NCBI GenBank assembly: GCA_903864275.1 | Contig: CAIPFE010000016.1 | Span: 20,580 to 84,579, forward strand | Source of the DNA: an uncultured Mucilaginibacter sp. | GTDB taxonomy: Bacteria > Bacteroidota > Bacteroidia > Sphingobacteriales > Sphingobacteriaceae | Length of the DNA: 64,000 nt | Direction of reading: 5' to 3' | Shown here: positions 27,850 to 36,213 of the stretch, piece by piece | Numbering within the stretch: position 1 is the first letter of the stretch | Layout of the letters: the number at the start of each line of letters is the position of its first letter | Notes under the pieces: model-generated | Databases searched by the model: none | What the model was told of the DNA's origin: nothing | Seen by the model: only the letters and a program-made list of their open reading frames with translations | Translations under genes and position numbers: made by a program

Positions 27850-28200
27850 CTCCTTCAATTTCTTCTGAAAAGCATAATTCATCTTTTGCAATTCATCTAT
27901 CTGCTGTAAAAGACCATCCAACAAGTCATTATCTAATAAACTTAATCTGTTTGATATTACCAACTGAGTTTGTAATTCGTACGAGGAACCATTTGCGATT
28001 CCTAAAAAATTACAAAATTCCTTGGGTGAATTTCGGCCTGCACCTTCAGCAATATTTGACGGGATAGAAACTGCCGATCTTCTGGCCTGGCTTGTTAAGC
28101 CGTACCTCTCTTCAGACGGAAAACTTGCCGTAGCTTTATAAACATTAACTGTTAAATCGATCGCTTTGTTCCAGATTTTCAGTTCCTTTAGATTGTGCAT
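27847..28200 (-). CDS. Four-helix bundle protein, 23S rRNA intervening-sequence (S23) family
   Basis: A 117-residue all-helical protein of the S23/TIGR02436 family. The diagnostic stretch is RYGLTSQARRSAVSIPSNIAEG, followed by NSPKEFCNFLGIANGSSYELQTQL. Family members occur in 23S rRNA intervening sequences, next to reverse transcriptases in diversity-generating elements (as Avd), and as solo genes; the last applies here. No rRNA or reverse transcriptase is nearby. Its job is unknown. It lies inside the sdh operon and is bracketed on both sides by the same short-unit repeat family, which suggests that it arrived as a cassette. Confidence 0.9.
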   Translation of the reverse strand: MHNLKELKIWNKAIDLTVNVYKATASFPSEERYGLTSQARRSAVSIPSNIAEGAGRNSPKEFCNFLGIANGSSYELQTQLVISNRLSLLDNDLLDGLLQQIDELQKMNYAFQKKLKE

Positions 28201-28436
28201 GCTATTTGAGATTTTAGATGTGAGATATGAGAAGTGAGACTTGCAAAGTCTTACAGCTTATCTTTATCTTATTAACACCTAATTTATTAATTTCTTATTT
28301 ACAACATTAAGCTTAAACCACAATTTGAGATTTTGAACCACCTCATATCTAATATCTAATATCTAATATCTCACATCTCATATCTCATATCTCAAATCTC
28401 AAATCTCATATCTCACATCTCACATCTCACATCTTC
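28201..28436. repeat. Short-unit repeat array upstream of the S23 gene
   Basis: It begins with gagattttagatgtgagatatgag, has a non-repeated AT-rich middle (28235-28320), then a long run of atctcatatct / aatctaatatct units up to 28436. The right end includes the stop codon and last codons of the ferritin-like gene. It is the longest uninterrupted array in the window. Confidence 0.85.
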
Positions 28437-29008
28437 TTCTCCCCAAACCCTTCACAATACGTATTTGTGTTTTCTATTAAGAAGCCGGCTTCCAAATCAA
28501 TATCGTTTTTACTTTCTTTACTACCCCAGTGAAATATTTTTTCGAAAAATGGCAGCCATTTACTATTTTCAATCCCTTTATAAAAATATACTTCGTGCTC
28601 TTTTTCTTTTAAGCTCATTTCGTATAAAATTTCATCGTGCGCGGTAATGTTCATGGCGTTAAAATGCCTTTTCATCCTGATATACTCGCACACATTGCCG
28701 CTTTCCAAATTTCCGGCAAAGTAAAACGGCATAAACCAACCAATTACATAACAACTTGCGCTGATATTTTTACCGATAATATGGTATTTCAGCACGTACC
28801 ATTTTGAAACCGGCACCTGGTACAAGTTCATCAGCTTTAAAACTTCCGCCCTGTGGTTCCATTCGTCAATTTCAATTTGCCTGATAGCCTTCTTTTCTTC
28901 TACGTCTTTTACCGATCCTGCGTGGCCCTGGTAAGCAAAGGCCGCCGCTTTTTCGGCTGAATATGCTTGTTTTAATAAGTTCACCAATACCTTATCCTCA
29001 AGGAGCAT
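28427..29008 (-). CDS. Ferritin-like / Coq7-like diiron protein
   Basis: A 193-residue protein that looks like a ferritin-superfamily four-helix bundle. Metal-ligand-type motifs are EKAAAFAYQGHAG in helix 1, EIDEWNHRAEV in helix 2 (ExxxxxH), AHDEILYEM in helix 3 and KEKEHEVYF in helix 4 (ExxH). A hydrophobic hairpin (VIGWFMPFYFAGNLES) in the middle recalls the membrane-interacting helix of demethoxyubiquinone hydroxylase (Coq7). Bacteroidota use menaquinone, so ubiquinone hydroxylation is unlikely. It starts 10 bp after the sdhA stop codon and is thus in the sdh operon. Function is unproven. Confidence 0.65.
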   Translation of the reverse strand: MLLEDKVLVNLLKQAYSAEKAAAFAYQGHAGSVKDVEEKKAIRQIEIDEWNHRAEVLKLMNLYQVPVSKWYVLKYHIIGKNISASCYVIGWFMPFYFAGNLESGNVCEYIRMKRHFNAMNITAHDEILYEMSLKEKEHEVYFYKGIENSKWLPFFEKIFHWGSKESKNDIDLEAGFLIENTNTYCEGFGEKKM

Positions 29009-29018
29009 GTTTATCGTT

Positions 29019-30953
29019 TTACTTATAACTGCGTTGCGTCAGGTGCACAAACTCAAAATCCAGCATTTCTTTATTCAATACTTCCGGCTGATTATCTCCT
29101 TTGTACTCCCATGCGGCTACGAAAGCAAAATGTTCATCATCACGTAAAGCCTCGCCTTCCGGTGTTTGCGATTCGAGGCGGAAATGCCCGCCGCACGATT
29201 CTTTGCGCATCAGGGCATCATCAACCATTAGCTCACCCAGTTCAAGGAAGTCGGCTACGCGGCCGGCTTTTTCAAGGGCAGGGTTTACTTCTTCGTTTTC
29301 TCCAACCACGATAGCGTTTTTCCAGAAATCGGCGCGTAAAGCCTGTATCAGGCCTTTTGCCTTTGTCAGGCCTTCTTCAGTGCGGGCCATGCCGCAATAT
29401 TCCCACATAATATGGCCAAGATCGCGGTGGTATTCATTCACCGTTTTGGTGCCTTTGAGCGCTAAAAATTTATTGATCCGGGCAATAACATCCTGTTTTG
29501 TTTTTTCGAAAGCGGGATGACTTGCATCAACCGGTTTAGGGCCTATTTGTGCGAGGTAATCGCCTAGCGTATAAGGGATCACAAAGTAACCATCGGCCAG
29601 GCCCTGCATCAGCGCTGAAGCGCCCAGTCGGTTAGCGCCGTGATCGCTGAAGTTACATTCACCCAGCGCGTACAGGCCGGGTATGTTGGTGCTTAAATTA
29701 TAATCGACCCACAGGCCGCCCATCGTATAATGTACGGCCGGGTAAATGCGCATAGGTTGCTTGTAGGGGTCTTCGTCGGTAATTTGATAATACATATCAA
29801 ACAGGTTGCCGTATTTGGCGGATACTGCATCCTTCCCCAAACGATGTATCGCATCGGCAAAATCAAGGAACACGGCAAAACCCGAACTTCCTACGCCGCG
29901 CCCTTCATCAACCATCTCCTTGGCGTTGCGCGACGCCACATCACGTGGCACAAGGTTACCGAATGATGGATATTTTCTTTCCAGGAAATAGTCCCGGTCT
30001 TCCTCTTTCACCTGGTCGGCTTTGATCGCGCCTTTGCGCAATTGTTCGGCAACGGCTACCGTTTTTGGCGCCCAAACACGGCCATCATTACGTAACGACT
30101 CCGACATCAACGTGAGCTTAGATTGGTGGTCGCCCGTTACCGGGATGCAGGTTGGGTGAATTTGGGTATAGCAAGGGTTAGCAAAAAACGCGCCCCGCTT
30201 ATGGGCCCTCCAGGCTGCAGTCACGTTTGAACCTATGGCGTTTGTAGATAAATAAAATACATTGCCATAACCGCCGGTGCAAAGCAACACGGCGTGGCCG
30301 GTATGGGTTTCCACCTTGCCATTTATCAGGCTGCGGGTAACAATTCCCTTGGCCTGGCCGTCAATGGTCACCACATCCAGCATTTCGCTGCGGGTGTACA
30401 TTTTTACTTTTCCTAAATGGATTTGGCGATTCAAGGCCGAGTATGCGCCTAATAATAATTGCTGCCCGGTTTGTCCCCTCGCATAAAAAGTCCGTGATAC
30501 CTGTGCGCCGCCGAAGGAACGGTTATCCAGCAGGCCGCCATATTCGCGGGCAAAAGGTACGCCCTGCGCCACACACTGGTCGATGATGTTTACCGATACT
30601 TCGGCCATCCGGTACACGTTTCCTTCGCGGGAGCGGTAATCGCCGCCTTTTATCGTATCATAAAACAAACGGTAAATACTGTCGCCGTCATTCTGGTAAT
30701 TTTTGGCGGCATTGATCCCCCCCTGCGCTGCAATAGAGTGCGCACGGCGCGGACTATCCTGGAAACAAAATGCCTTCACATTATAGCCCAGTTCGGCCAG
30801 CGAAGCCGCGGCCGACGCCCCTGCCAGGCCGGTACCTACAACAATAACATCGTATTTACGCTTATTGGCAGGGTTAACCAGCTTTATGTTGAACTTATGC
30901 TTGCTCCATTTTTCGGCTAATGGACCGGGAGGGATTTTAGCGTCTAAAGTCAT
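29019..30953 (-). CDS. sdhA: Succinate dehydrogenase/fumarate reductase flavoprotein subunit
   Basis: The 644-residue catalytic subunit of complex II. FAD-binding motif near the N-terminus ([17 protein letters not shown]), covalent-FAD His region ([14 protein letters not shown]), active-site region ([17 protein letters not shown]) and C-terminal capping domain are complete. Length fits the type-B enzyme of Bacteroidota. It lies 90 bp downstream of sdhC, from which it is separated by a hairpin with 24 bp perfect arms. Confidence 0.96.
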   Translation of the reverse strand: MTLDAKIPPGPLAEKWSKHKFNIKLVNPANKRKYDVIVVGTGLAGASAAASLAELGYNVKAFCFQDSPRRAHSIAAQGGINAAKNYQNDGDSIYRLFYDTIKGGDYRSREGNVYRMAEVSVNIIDQCVAQGVPFAREYGGLLDNRSFGGAQVSRTFYARGQTGQQLLLGAYSALNRQIHLGKVKMYTRSEMLDVVTIDGQAKGIVTRSLINGKVETHTGHAVLLCTGGYGNVFYLSTNAIGSNVTAAWRAHKRGAFFANPCYTQIHPTCIPVTGDHQSKLTLMSESLRNDGRVWAPKTVAVAEQLRKGAIKADQVKEEDRDYFLERKYPSFGNLVPRDVASRNAKEMVDEGRGVGSSGFAVFLDFADAIHRLGKDAVSAKYGNLFDMYYQITDEDPYKQPMRIYPAVHYTMGGLWVDYNLSTNIPGLYALGECNFSDHGANRLGASALMQGLADGYFVIPYTLGDYLAQIGPKPVDASHPAFEKTKQDVIARINKFLALKGTKTVNEYHRDLGHIMWEYCGMARTEEGLTKAKGLIQALRADFWKNAIVVGENEEVNPALEKAGRVADFLELGELMVDDALMRKESCGGHFRLESQTPEGEALRDDEHFAFVAAWEYKGDNQPEVLNKEMLDFEFVHLTQRSYK

Positions 30954-30960
30954 GTTTTTT

Positions 30961-31046
30961 AATTTACGATTTTAGATTTACGAATTACGAATTCAGATTT
31001 TTGAATTTTTACAATTCGTAAATCTGAATTCGTAATTCGTAAATCA
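30961..31046. repeat. Short-unit hairpin with 24 bp perfect arms between sdhC and sdhA
   Basis: The arms at 30977-31000 and 31020-31043 are exact reverse complements (core acgaattacgaattcag), with a 19 nt loop. It lies in the sdhC-sdhA transcript, so it must be read through or it sets subunit ratios. The unit recurs at 34542-34648. Confidence 0.85.
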
Positions 31047-31826
31047 CTTCAAGCTTTGTATATAATAAACCACTGGCATTAACGCGAAACCTATCGGCAT
31101 AATTACAGCGAAAAACCATGTTCCTATAAAATAAACTACCGGTGTATATTTCCGGTGCACCCATCCCAACGTTCGGAATGCGCTTTGAAAACCATGCAAC
31201 AAATGGAATGCAACCGCACCCATTGCCACCACATAAAATATTACATACCATAAGCTGGTGAAGCTGTTCGCCACGCGCGCCTGCAGGTCTTTTACCCGAA
31301 CTATTTCTACATTGTTTTCGGTAGATACCGAATTTTCAAAATCTGCCGTTTGCGGTGTATAAACAGACGAGGTGGTTTGGTTTGTTGCAAGGTCGGTACG
31401 GTATTCTTTATAACCAACTTTGTTGGTGTATTTATAGTTGTACCAAAAATCGTTCATGTGTATCACGATGAATAAAAACAATATTGAACCGAGCAGCCCC
31501 ATGTTTTTTGACGACCAGGTTGCAGGTGATTTATTGGTAAATTCATAGCCTACCGGGCGGGCTTTGCGGTTTTGTATGGTTAGCACCAGCGCATATACCG
31601 CGTGTACAAGAATTGAAAGGTACAATATATAAGCAATAACCTCGATCGGCGGGAAATGCGTAAGAAAATTGGCGTACACGTTGAAGCCGTAGCCGCCGTC
31701 GTTTTTAAATAGCTGCAGGTTACCCGCAAGGTGCACGATCAGGAAAGTACACAAAAACAAGCCCGTTAAAGCCATGATCAGCTTTTTCCCCAACGACGAG
31801 TTAAGGGTCTGTTTAATTTCACTCAT
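31044..31826 (-). CDS. sdhC: Succinate dehydrogenase cytochrome b subunit
   Basis: A 260-residue integral membrane subunit with five hydrophobic segments (about residues 13-33, 60-80, 105-122, 190-215 and 230-255). Histidines sit where the di-heme b-type subunit needs them (FLIVHLAGNLQLF, ILVHAVYALV, IHMNDFWYN, AFHLLHGFQSAF). It anchors SdhAB and reduces menaquinone. First gene of the operon; a TACTTTTG promoter element lies 22 bp upstream of its start. Confidence 0.93.
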   Translation of the reverse strand: MSEIKQTLNSSLGKKLIMALTGLFLCTFLIVHLAGNLQLFKNDGGYGFNVYANFLTHFPPIEVIAYILYLSILVHAVYALVLTIQNRKARPVGYEFTNKSPATWSSKNMGLLGSILFLFIVIHMNDFWYNYKYTNKVGYKEYRTDLATNQTTSSVYTPQTADFENSVSTENNVEIVRVKDLQARVANSFTSLWYVIFYVVAMGAVAFHLLHGFQSAFRTLGWVHRKYTPVVYFIGTWFFAVIMPIGFALMPVVYYIQSLK

Positions 31827-31847
31827 TAGAACTTAGATTTATTTAAG

Positions 31848-31855
31848 CAAAAGTA
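31848..31855 (-). promoter_or_regulatory. Bacteroidota -7 element for the sdh operon
   Basis: The minus strand reads TACTTTTG (TAnnTTTG), 22 nt upstream of the sdhC start codon. A TTTG further upstream is not at the usual distance. Confidence 0.45.
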
Positions 31856-32066
31856 TTTATTAAAAGCCAAATCATATAAATGCAAATGGTTTATTAAATA
31901 GTAATTGGCTATTTAGAAACAATCTAAAAAACACAATCCGACGTTTTTTGCATATAGTCAGGCTTTACCCATATCTTAGGCAAAAATAGATGCCCCGATT
32001 GCATAAAATACACTTATATCGCCCTGGTTATCCTGCTTATGGCCAGATGCAGGAAAAAGGCTCACC

Positions 32067-32732
32067 CTAATCAATAGCCAGCACTTTGTCATTTGCCACC
32101 GCGAATATCCTGTCCGTCTTATTGCTGTGGATAGCCACCCTGCCCGTAAATTTCCCAAACGATGGTAGGATGCCTTGCCGTGGACCAAAGACGAAACAGG
32201 GCAGTGTAATATGCTGCCGGCCCCTTCCTACCAAACTAATACCGGGATGAATATGTCCGCATAGTGAATAACCCTTTGCATTTTGTAAATCCTCATCTGT
32301 TAAAGGATGGTGCAGCATTAAAAATGGGCCAATAAGCAATTCATCGTTCAAAATAATATTTAACCGGCGGTAATTTTCCTCATCAATAATATCATGATTG
32401 CCCCTTATCAGTATGATCTCCAATTTTGGGAACTGGCTGCGCCATAAAATGAACCAATCCCAATCGGCATTCATGTCGCTATGAAAAAAATCACCAAGAA
32501 AAAGTAACTTTTCAGCTTTATGCTCAAATACCAGGTCGGATAACACGCCCAAATCGTTTTGTTCCATATCCCGCGGTACAGCGATGCCTGCTTTACGAAA
32601 ATGGCCAACTTTACCTAAATGCACATCAGCGGCTATCAAAGCTTTTTCCTGCTTCCAGTAAATGGCCTTTTGCGGTAGTAATAAAAGATCCTGGTTAAGC
32701 AGCTTAAATGAAATGGCGGGATTGGCAGACAT
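32067..32732 (-). CDS. pdeM: Ligase-associated DNA-damage-response endonuclease PdeM (metallophosphoesterase)
   Basis: A 221-residue calcineurin-like phosphoesterase. The ATG at 32732 (MSANPAISFKLLNQDLLLLPQKAIYW) is preferred over the ORF-track start 24 codons earlier, since family members begin with this strand. Metal-binding motifs are all present: ADVHLGK, GDFFHS, RGNHD and SLCGHIHPG. In many bacteria the gene sits beside lhr-type helicase and DNA-ligase genes; none is in this window, so the name rests on sequence. The gene is short of other neighbours and follows degP after its terminator. Confidence 0.85.
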   Translation of the reverse strand: MSANPAISFKLLNQDLLLLPQKAIYWKQEKALIAADVHLGKVGHFRKAGIAVPRDMEQNDLGVLSDLVFEHKAEKLLFLGDFFHSDMNADWDWFILWRSQFPKLEIILIRGNHDIIDEENYRRLNIILNDELLIGPFLMLHHPLTDEDLQNAKGYSLCGHIHPGISLVGRGRQHITLPCFVFGPRQGILPSFGKFTGRVAIHSNKTDRIFAVANDKVLAID

Positions 32733-32777
32733 AGGGCCAAAAATAGGTAAGCTTGGTCTGAATTGACCAATACAAAA

Positions 32778-32813
32778 TAAAAAAACCCGTCTGCTGACCG
32801 GCAAACGGGTTCA
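32778..32813 (-). terminator. Rho-independent terminator of degP
   Basis: On the minus strand the stem aacccgt / acgggtt is followed by a run of seven T. It lies about 25 bp beyond the degP stop codon. Confidence 0.82.
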
Positions 32814-32835
32814 ATTACTATTTTAATCAAATAAA

Positions 32836-34374
32836 TTACTGCAATTCAATAGTGCTTCTTAACCTGGTACCATCAGGATAATAGCCTGATATAGCTAACA
32901 CCCCATGCTTAAGGTTATTTAACACGTGGTCGATGTCGCCGATACTGGCAATTGGCTGCTTGTTAATTTCGGTGATCACTGATCCAACCGGAACTTCCGT
33001 ATAGTCGAATAAACCGCCTTCTCTCACCTGGGTCACTACTACGCCTCCATTAATATGGAATTTAGCTTTTTGCTGCGCATCGAGTGGTATAAAGCTTGCG
33101 CCGAATTTATTGAACAGCACTTCCGATGATTTTGAAACCGCTACTTTCGGTGTAGGTATATCAGCATGAAGTGTAACTGCAAAGTTTTTCTCCTCGTTAC
33201 CGCGCAAAACAGTTAAATGGATCTTGTCGCCAGGCTGCAAACGACCTACGCGTTCCTGCAAATCAGATGATTCGTAAACTGTATTACCTTCTACTTTGCT
33301 GATGATATCGCCTTTCTGAATGCCTGCATCTTCGGCGCCGCTGCCAGGTACCACCTGGTCAACGTATAAGCCTACAGTTTTGTCAACATGCAATTGCTCT
33401 GCAGCATCCTGGTCAAGTTCTTTAAAGCTGATACCAACATAACCACGTTTTACAGCGCCGTATTTTTCAATATCATCCAATACCTTTTTGGCCAGGTTAA
33501 TAGGGATCGCAAAACCATAACCTTCGTACGAACCTGTATGAGAAGCGATAGCTGAGTTGATACCGATCAGTTCGCCATTGGTGTTTACCAACGCGCCGCC
33601 GCTGTTGCCGGGGTTTATAGCAGCATCAGTTTGAATGAACGACTCGATGGCCTTGTTTAATCGTGGCTGCTCACGCATCTGGGTGCGGCCGAAAGGGCTT
33701 TGATTTTCATCCTGGTTGTCCTCGCTGCCAATTATCCCGATACCGCGCCCTTTCGCGCTTACAATACCGGCTGTAACGGTAGAAGTTAGCCTGAAAGGAT
33801 TACCTACTGCCAACACCCATTCCCCTACTTTTACATTGTCGGAGTTGCCTAACTTTACAATTGGCAAATTGTGGCCATCGATCTTTATTAAAGCCAAATC
33901 AGTATTCGGGTCGGTGCCGATAACTTTAGCCAGAAAATTTTGGTGGTCATTGGTCACAATTTCAATTTTGTCGGCTTTTTCAACCACGTGGTTATTGGTT
34001 ACGATATAGCCGTCAGGCGAAATGATGACACCCGAGCCGGAAGCCATTTGCGGGCCTTGCGAAGGCACCCGCTGACCAAACATGTCGCCAAACATGCGCT
34101 GCATCTGGCTTTGCTGATCGTCCTGTCCCTTGCTGGAATAGGTGGTACGGATATAAACAACCGCCGGGGTTACCGCTGCTGCAGCCTCGGTGAAATCAGC
34201 CATGCCTGTTGAAGATACTGTTGGCGCCGTTAAATGATTACTCGCGAAATAAACTTTCTGTTTGTCCTCGAAACTCATGTTGCTGGCATATTTGTTTTCG
34301 ATCAACTTATACGACCCAAGCGCCATAGCGCCCCCAACAAAAGCTGTTATTAATGTTAAACCTAACTTTTTCAT
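32836..34374 (-). CDS. degP: DegP/HtrA-family periplasmic serine protease (Do-like)
   Basis: A 512-residue S1C protease for envelope protein quality control. An N-terminal hydrophobic anchor or signal (LGLTLITAFVGGAMALGSY) is followed by a trypsin-like domain with His in TNNHVVEKADK, Asp in TDLALIKID and Ser in GNSGGALVN. Two PDZ domains follow (residues about 310-400 and 420-510). The upstream region has a TGTGTTAAA/TTTAACACA palindrome and two TAnnTTTG elements, so stress regulation is plausible. Divergent from dapF. Confidence 0.93.
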   Translation of the reverse strand: MKKLGLTLITAFVGGAMALGSYKLIENKYASNMSFEDKQKVYFASNHLTAPTVSSTGMADFTEAAAAVTPAVVYIRTTYSSKGQDDQQSQMQRMFGDMFGQRVPSQGPQMASGSGVIISPDGYIVTNNHVVEKADKIEIVTNDHQNFLAKVIGTDPNTDLALIKIDGHNLPIVKLGNSDNVKVGEWVLAVGNPFRLTSTVTAGIVSAKGRGIGIIGSEDNQDENQSPFGRTQMREQPRLNKAIESFIQTDAAINPGNSGGALVNTNGELIGINSAIASHTGSYEGYGFAIPINLAKKVLDDIEKYGAVKRGYVGISFKELDQDAAEQLHVDKTVGLYVDQVVPGSGAEDAGIQKGDIISKVEGNTVYESSDLQERVGRLQPGDKIHLTVLRGNEEKNFAVTLHADIPTPKVAVSKSSEVLFNKFGASFIPLDAQQKAKFHINGGVVVTQVREGGLFDYTEVPVGSVITEINKQPIASIGDIDHVLNNLKHGVLAISGYYPDGTRLRSTIELQ

Positions 34375-34450
34375 CTTATTATTCTCTTTCTTTGTTATGT
34401 TTATTTTTTATTCATCAAATTTATCTTAATTATATTAATTTTTTGCTCTT

Positions 34451-34458
34451 CAAATTTA
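34451..34458 (-). promoter_or_regulatory. Candidate -7 element for degP
   Basis: The minus strand reads TAAATTTG (TAnnTTTG). A second match of the same sequence occurs at 34416-34423, nearer the start codon. Either could serve degP. Confidence 0.4.
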
Positions 34459-34500
34459 ATACCATATAGACGTCATAATCAATGATTAGTTATATGGTTT

Positions 34501-34528
34501 TGTGTTAAAAATTGTTAAATTTAACACA
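34501..34528. promoter_or_regulatory. Inverted repeat TGTGTTAAA-N10-TTTAACACA, possible operator
   Basis: Perfect 9 bp arms with 10 bp between them, upstream of both degP candidate promoters in the degP/dapF divergent region. The core GTTAA is shared with the 22504-22527 palindrome. Confidence 0.45.
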
Positions 34529-34541
34529 ATGCAGAGAGCAA

Positions 34542-34648
34542 CTTACGAATTACGATTTTAGATTAACTTCGTTGAGGGCTTCGCCGTTTACGAATTGTTG
34601 AATGTCAAATCTAAAAAATCTCAAATCGTAATTCGAAATTCGTAATTC
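34542..34648. repeat. Short-unit inverted repeat upstream of dapF
   Basis: Units acgaattacga / gattttagatt on the left and aaatctaaaaaatctcaaatcgtaattcg on the right. It uses the same unit as the sdhC-sdhA hairpin. It ends 5 bp before the dapF start codon. Confidence 0.7.
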
Positions 34649-34653
34649 ATCCC

Positions 34654-35439
34654 ATGAAGATACACTTTTATAAATACCAGGGCGCCGGGAACGATTTTAT
34701 ACTGATCGATAACCGTGCCGATACTGTAAATCACCGTGATCCGCAACTGATTGTACGTTTATGCGACCGCCGTTTTGGTATTGGGGGCGATGGCGTAATA
34801 TTCCTGCAAAGCAGGGAAGGCTATGATTTTGAGATGGTGTACTACAACGCCGACGGCCAACCCAGCAGCATGTGCGGCAATGGCGGCCGGTGTATTGCAG
34901 CTTTCGCGAAGTTTTTGGGCATTGTTGACAGCGAGACTAACTTTCTGGCAGTTGACGGCCCTCATTATGCCAAAATTTCAGCTTCGGGCGATTGGGTGAG
35001 CTTGCAGATGATAGATGTAAATGACATCAGCAGGGATGAAGATGCTTATATATTAAATACCGGCTCGCCGCATTATGTGCAGCTCGTGGATGGCCTGAAA
35101 GAAAAAAATGTTTACCGGGATGGGTACACCATTCGTAATAATGATACATATCGCAAAAAAGGCATCAATGTAAATTTTGTTGAACCTTTAGATAGCGGCT
35201 ATTTTGTACGCACATTTGAGCGGGGTGTTGAAGATGAAACCTTTGCCTGCGGAACGGGTGTAACTGCCGTAGCATTGGCCATGGCGAAACATAACCATCA
35301 AACCGGCGCAATAAATACCCCCATAAAGGTTTTAGGCGGTGATTTGAATATCCGCTTTAATTATGACGGGGATAGTTTTAAGGATATATTTTTAGAAGGG
35401 CCGGCGGTGAAGGTGTTTGAGGGGATGGTTGAGATTTAA
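34654..35439 (+). CDS. dapF: Diaminopimelate epimerase
   Basis: A 261-residue cofactor-independent racemase that converts LL- to meso-diaminopimelate for lysine and peptidoglycan synthesis. The two catalytic cysteines are in MCGNGGRC and FACGTGVTAVA. Substrate contacts such as YQGAGNDFILIDNR are conserved at the N-terminus. Length is slightly under the usual 270. It is followed 15 bp later by the DUF6934 gene, with which it may be cotranscribed. Confidence 0.95.
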   Translation: MKIHFYKYQGAGNDFILIDNRADTVNHRDPQLIVRLCDRRFGIGGDGVIFLQSREGYDFEMVYYNADGQPSSMCGNGGRCIAAFAKFLGIVDSETNFLAVDGPHYAKISASGDWVSLQMIDVNDISRDEDAYILNTGSPHYVQLVDGLKEKNVYRDGYTIRNNDTYRKKGINVNFVEPLDSGYFVRTFERGVEDETFACGTGVTAVALAMAKHNHQTGAINTPIKVLGGDLNIRFNYDGDSFKDIFLEGPAVKVFEGMVEI

Positions 35440-35454
35440 TTTTTAAATAATACT

Positions 35455-35910
35455 ATGAACCTTGATCGTTACCGACTTAAAGCAAGCGAAGACTTAATCT
35501 CCTTTGAATTTATCAGCGTTGGGCCAAAGGGTCGTATTCCCAAAATGATCCAGTTTACTCCAACTAATTACAATTCCCATAACTTATCATTTGGCAATAA
35601 GGATCCTGAAACGGGACGAATTGATGATCTTGCGATTTCAAATAATGGGGATAGCGACCGGATATTAGCTACTGTTGTAGCAACCGTTTACGCATTTACT
35701 GATAAATATCCGGATGCCTGGGTATATGCCGCGGGAAGTACAAAGGCACGAACACGTCTTTACAGAATGGGGATTTCTAAATATTGGGAAGAAGCCAAAA
35801 ACGATTTTCATATTCTTGGACAGCTAAACGACGAATGGGAGCCATTTGTTATAGGAATCGATTATGATGCTTTTGTAGTAAAAAGAAAATTACGTAATTT
35901 TGAATTATGA
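35455..35910 (+). CDS. DUF6934-family protein
   Basis: A 151-residue protein I take to be of the DUF6934 family, which is of unknown function. Recognisable parts are YRLKASEDLISFEFISVGPKG, YNLSFG-like LSFGNKDPETGRIDD, DRILATVVATVYAF and the GSTKARTRLYRMGI segment with several Arg residues. No membrane segment or signal peptide. Its stop codon overlaps the start of a 59-codon gene (ATGA), which shows translational coupling. The compact two-gene layout resembles toxin-antitoxin pairs, but there is no proof. Confidence 0.75.
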   Translation: MNLDRYRLKASEDLISFEFISVGPKGRIPKMIQFTPTNYNSHNLSFGNKDPETGRIDDLAISNNGDSDRILATVVATVYAFTDKYPDAWVYAAGSTKARTRLYRMGISKYWEEAKNDFHILGQLNDEWEPFVIGIDYDAFVVKRKLRNFEL

Positions 35911-36086
35911 GCACAATAGAAGAACTCAAAATAAAAGAACTCAACGAGCGAAAGGCGCCCATTGTAGTTATTGACAAGTCTTTGAACAAATACGATAACG
36001 TTGTCTTATTTCCCGAAAAACTTGCCAAAGCAAATGAGATTTTAAAAAAGACCGGGCATCCTAAAGATTACCTAAAGGAGAAATAA
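35907..36086 (+). CDS. Small 59-residue protein coupled to the DUF6934 gene
   Basis: This gene is below the ORF-track cutoff. ATG at 35907 overlaps the DUF6934 stop (ATGA); the frame runs 59 codons to TAA at 36084. The product starts MSTIEELKIKELNERKAP, then a short hydrophobic strand (IVVIDKSLNKYDNVVLF), and ends in a Lys-rich tail (KKTGHPKDYLKEK). The overlap, normal codon use and pI pattern support a real gene. I recognise no domain. It may be an antitoxin-like partner. Confidence 0.7.
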   Translation: MSTIEELKIKELNERKAPIVVIDKSLNKYDNVVLFPEKLAKANEILKKTGHPKDYLKEK

Positions 36087-36213
36087 CATCCCCCGAAAGC
36101 CGGACCACAAGCTAACAGCCGAACCACAAGGCTGAATCCAGGTAACACTGTAACAAAAACAAAATCACCTTATCTGATATTTACTATCTTGTAAACAAAA
36201 GTGATTCATTTTT

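Noticed and set aside
28320-28436. Possible CRISPR array
   Set aside because: The units are 7-9 bp, degenerate, and have no spacers of constant length; no cas genes are in the window.
31976-32188. 70-residue minus strand ORF
   Set aside because: It overlaps the pdeM 3' end in another frame and has no features of its own.
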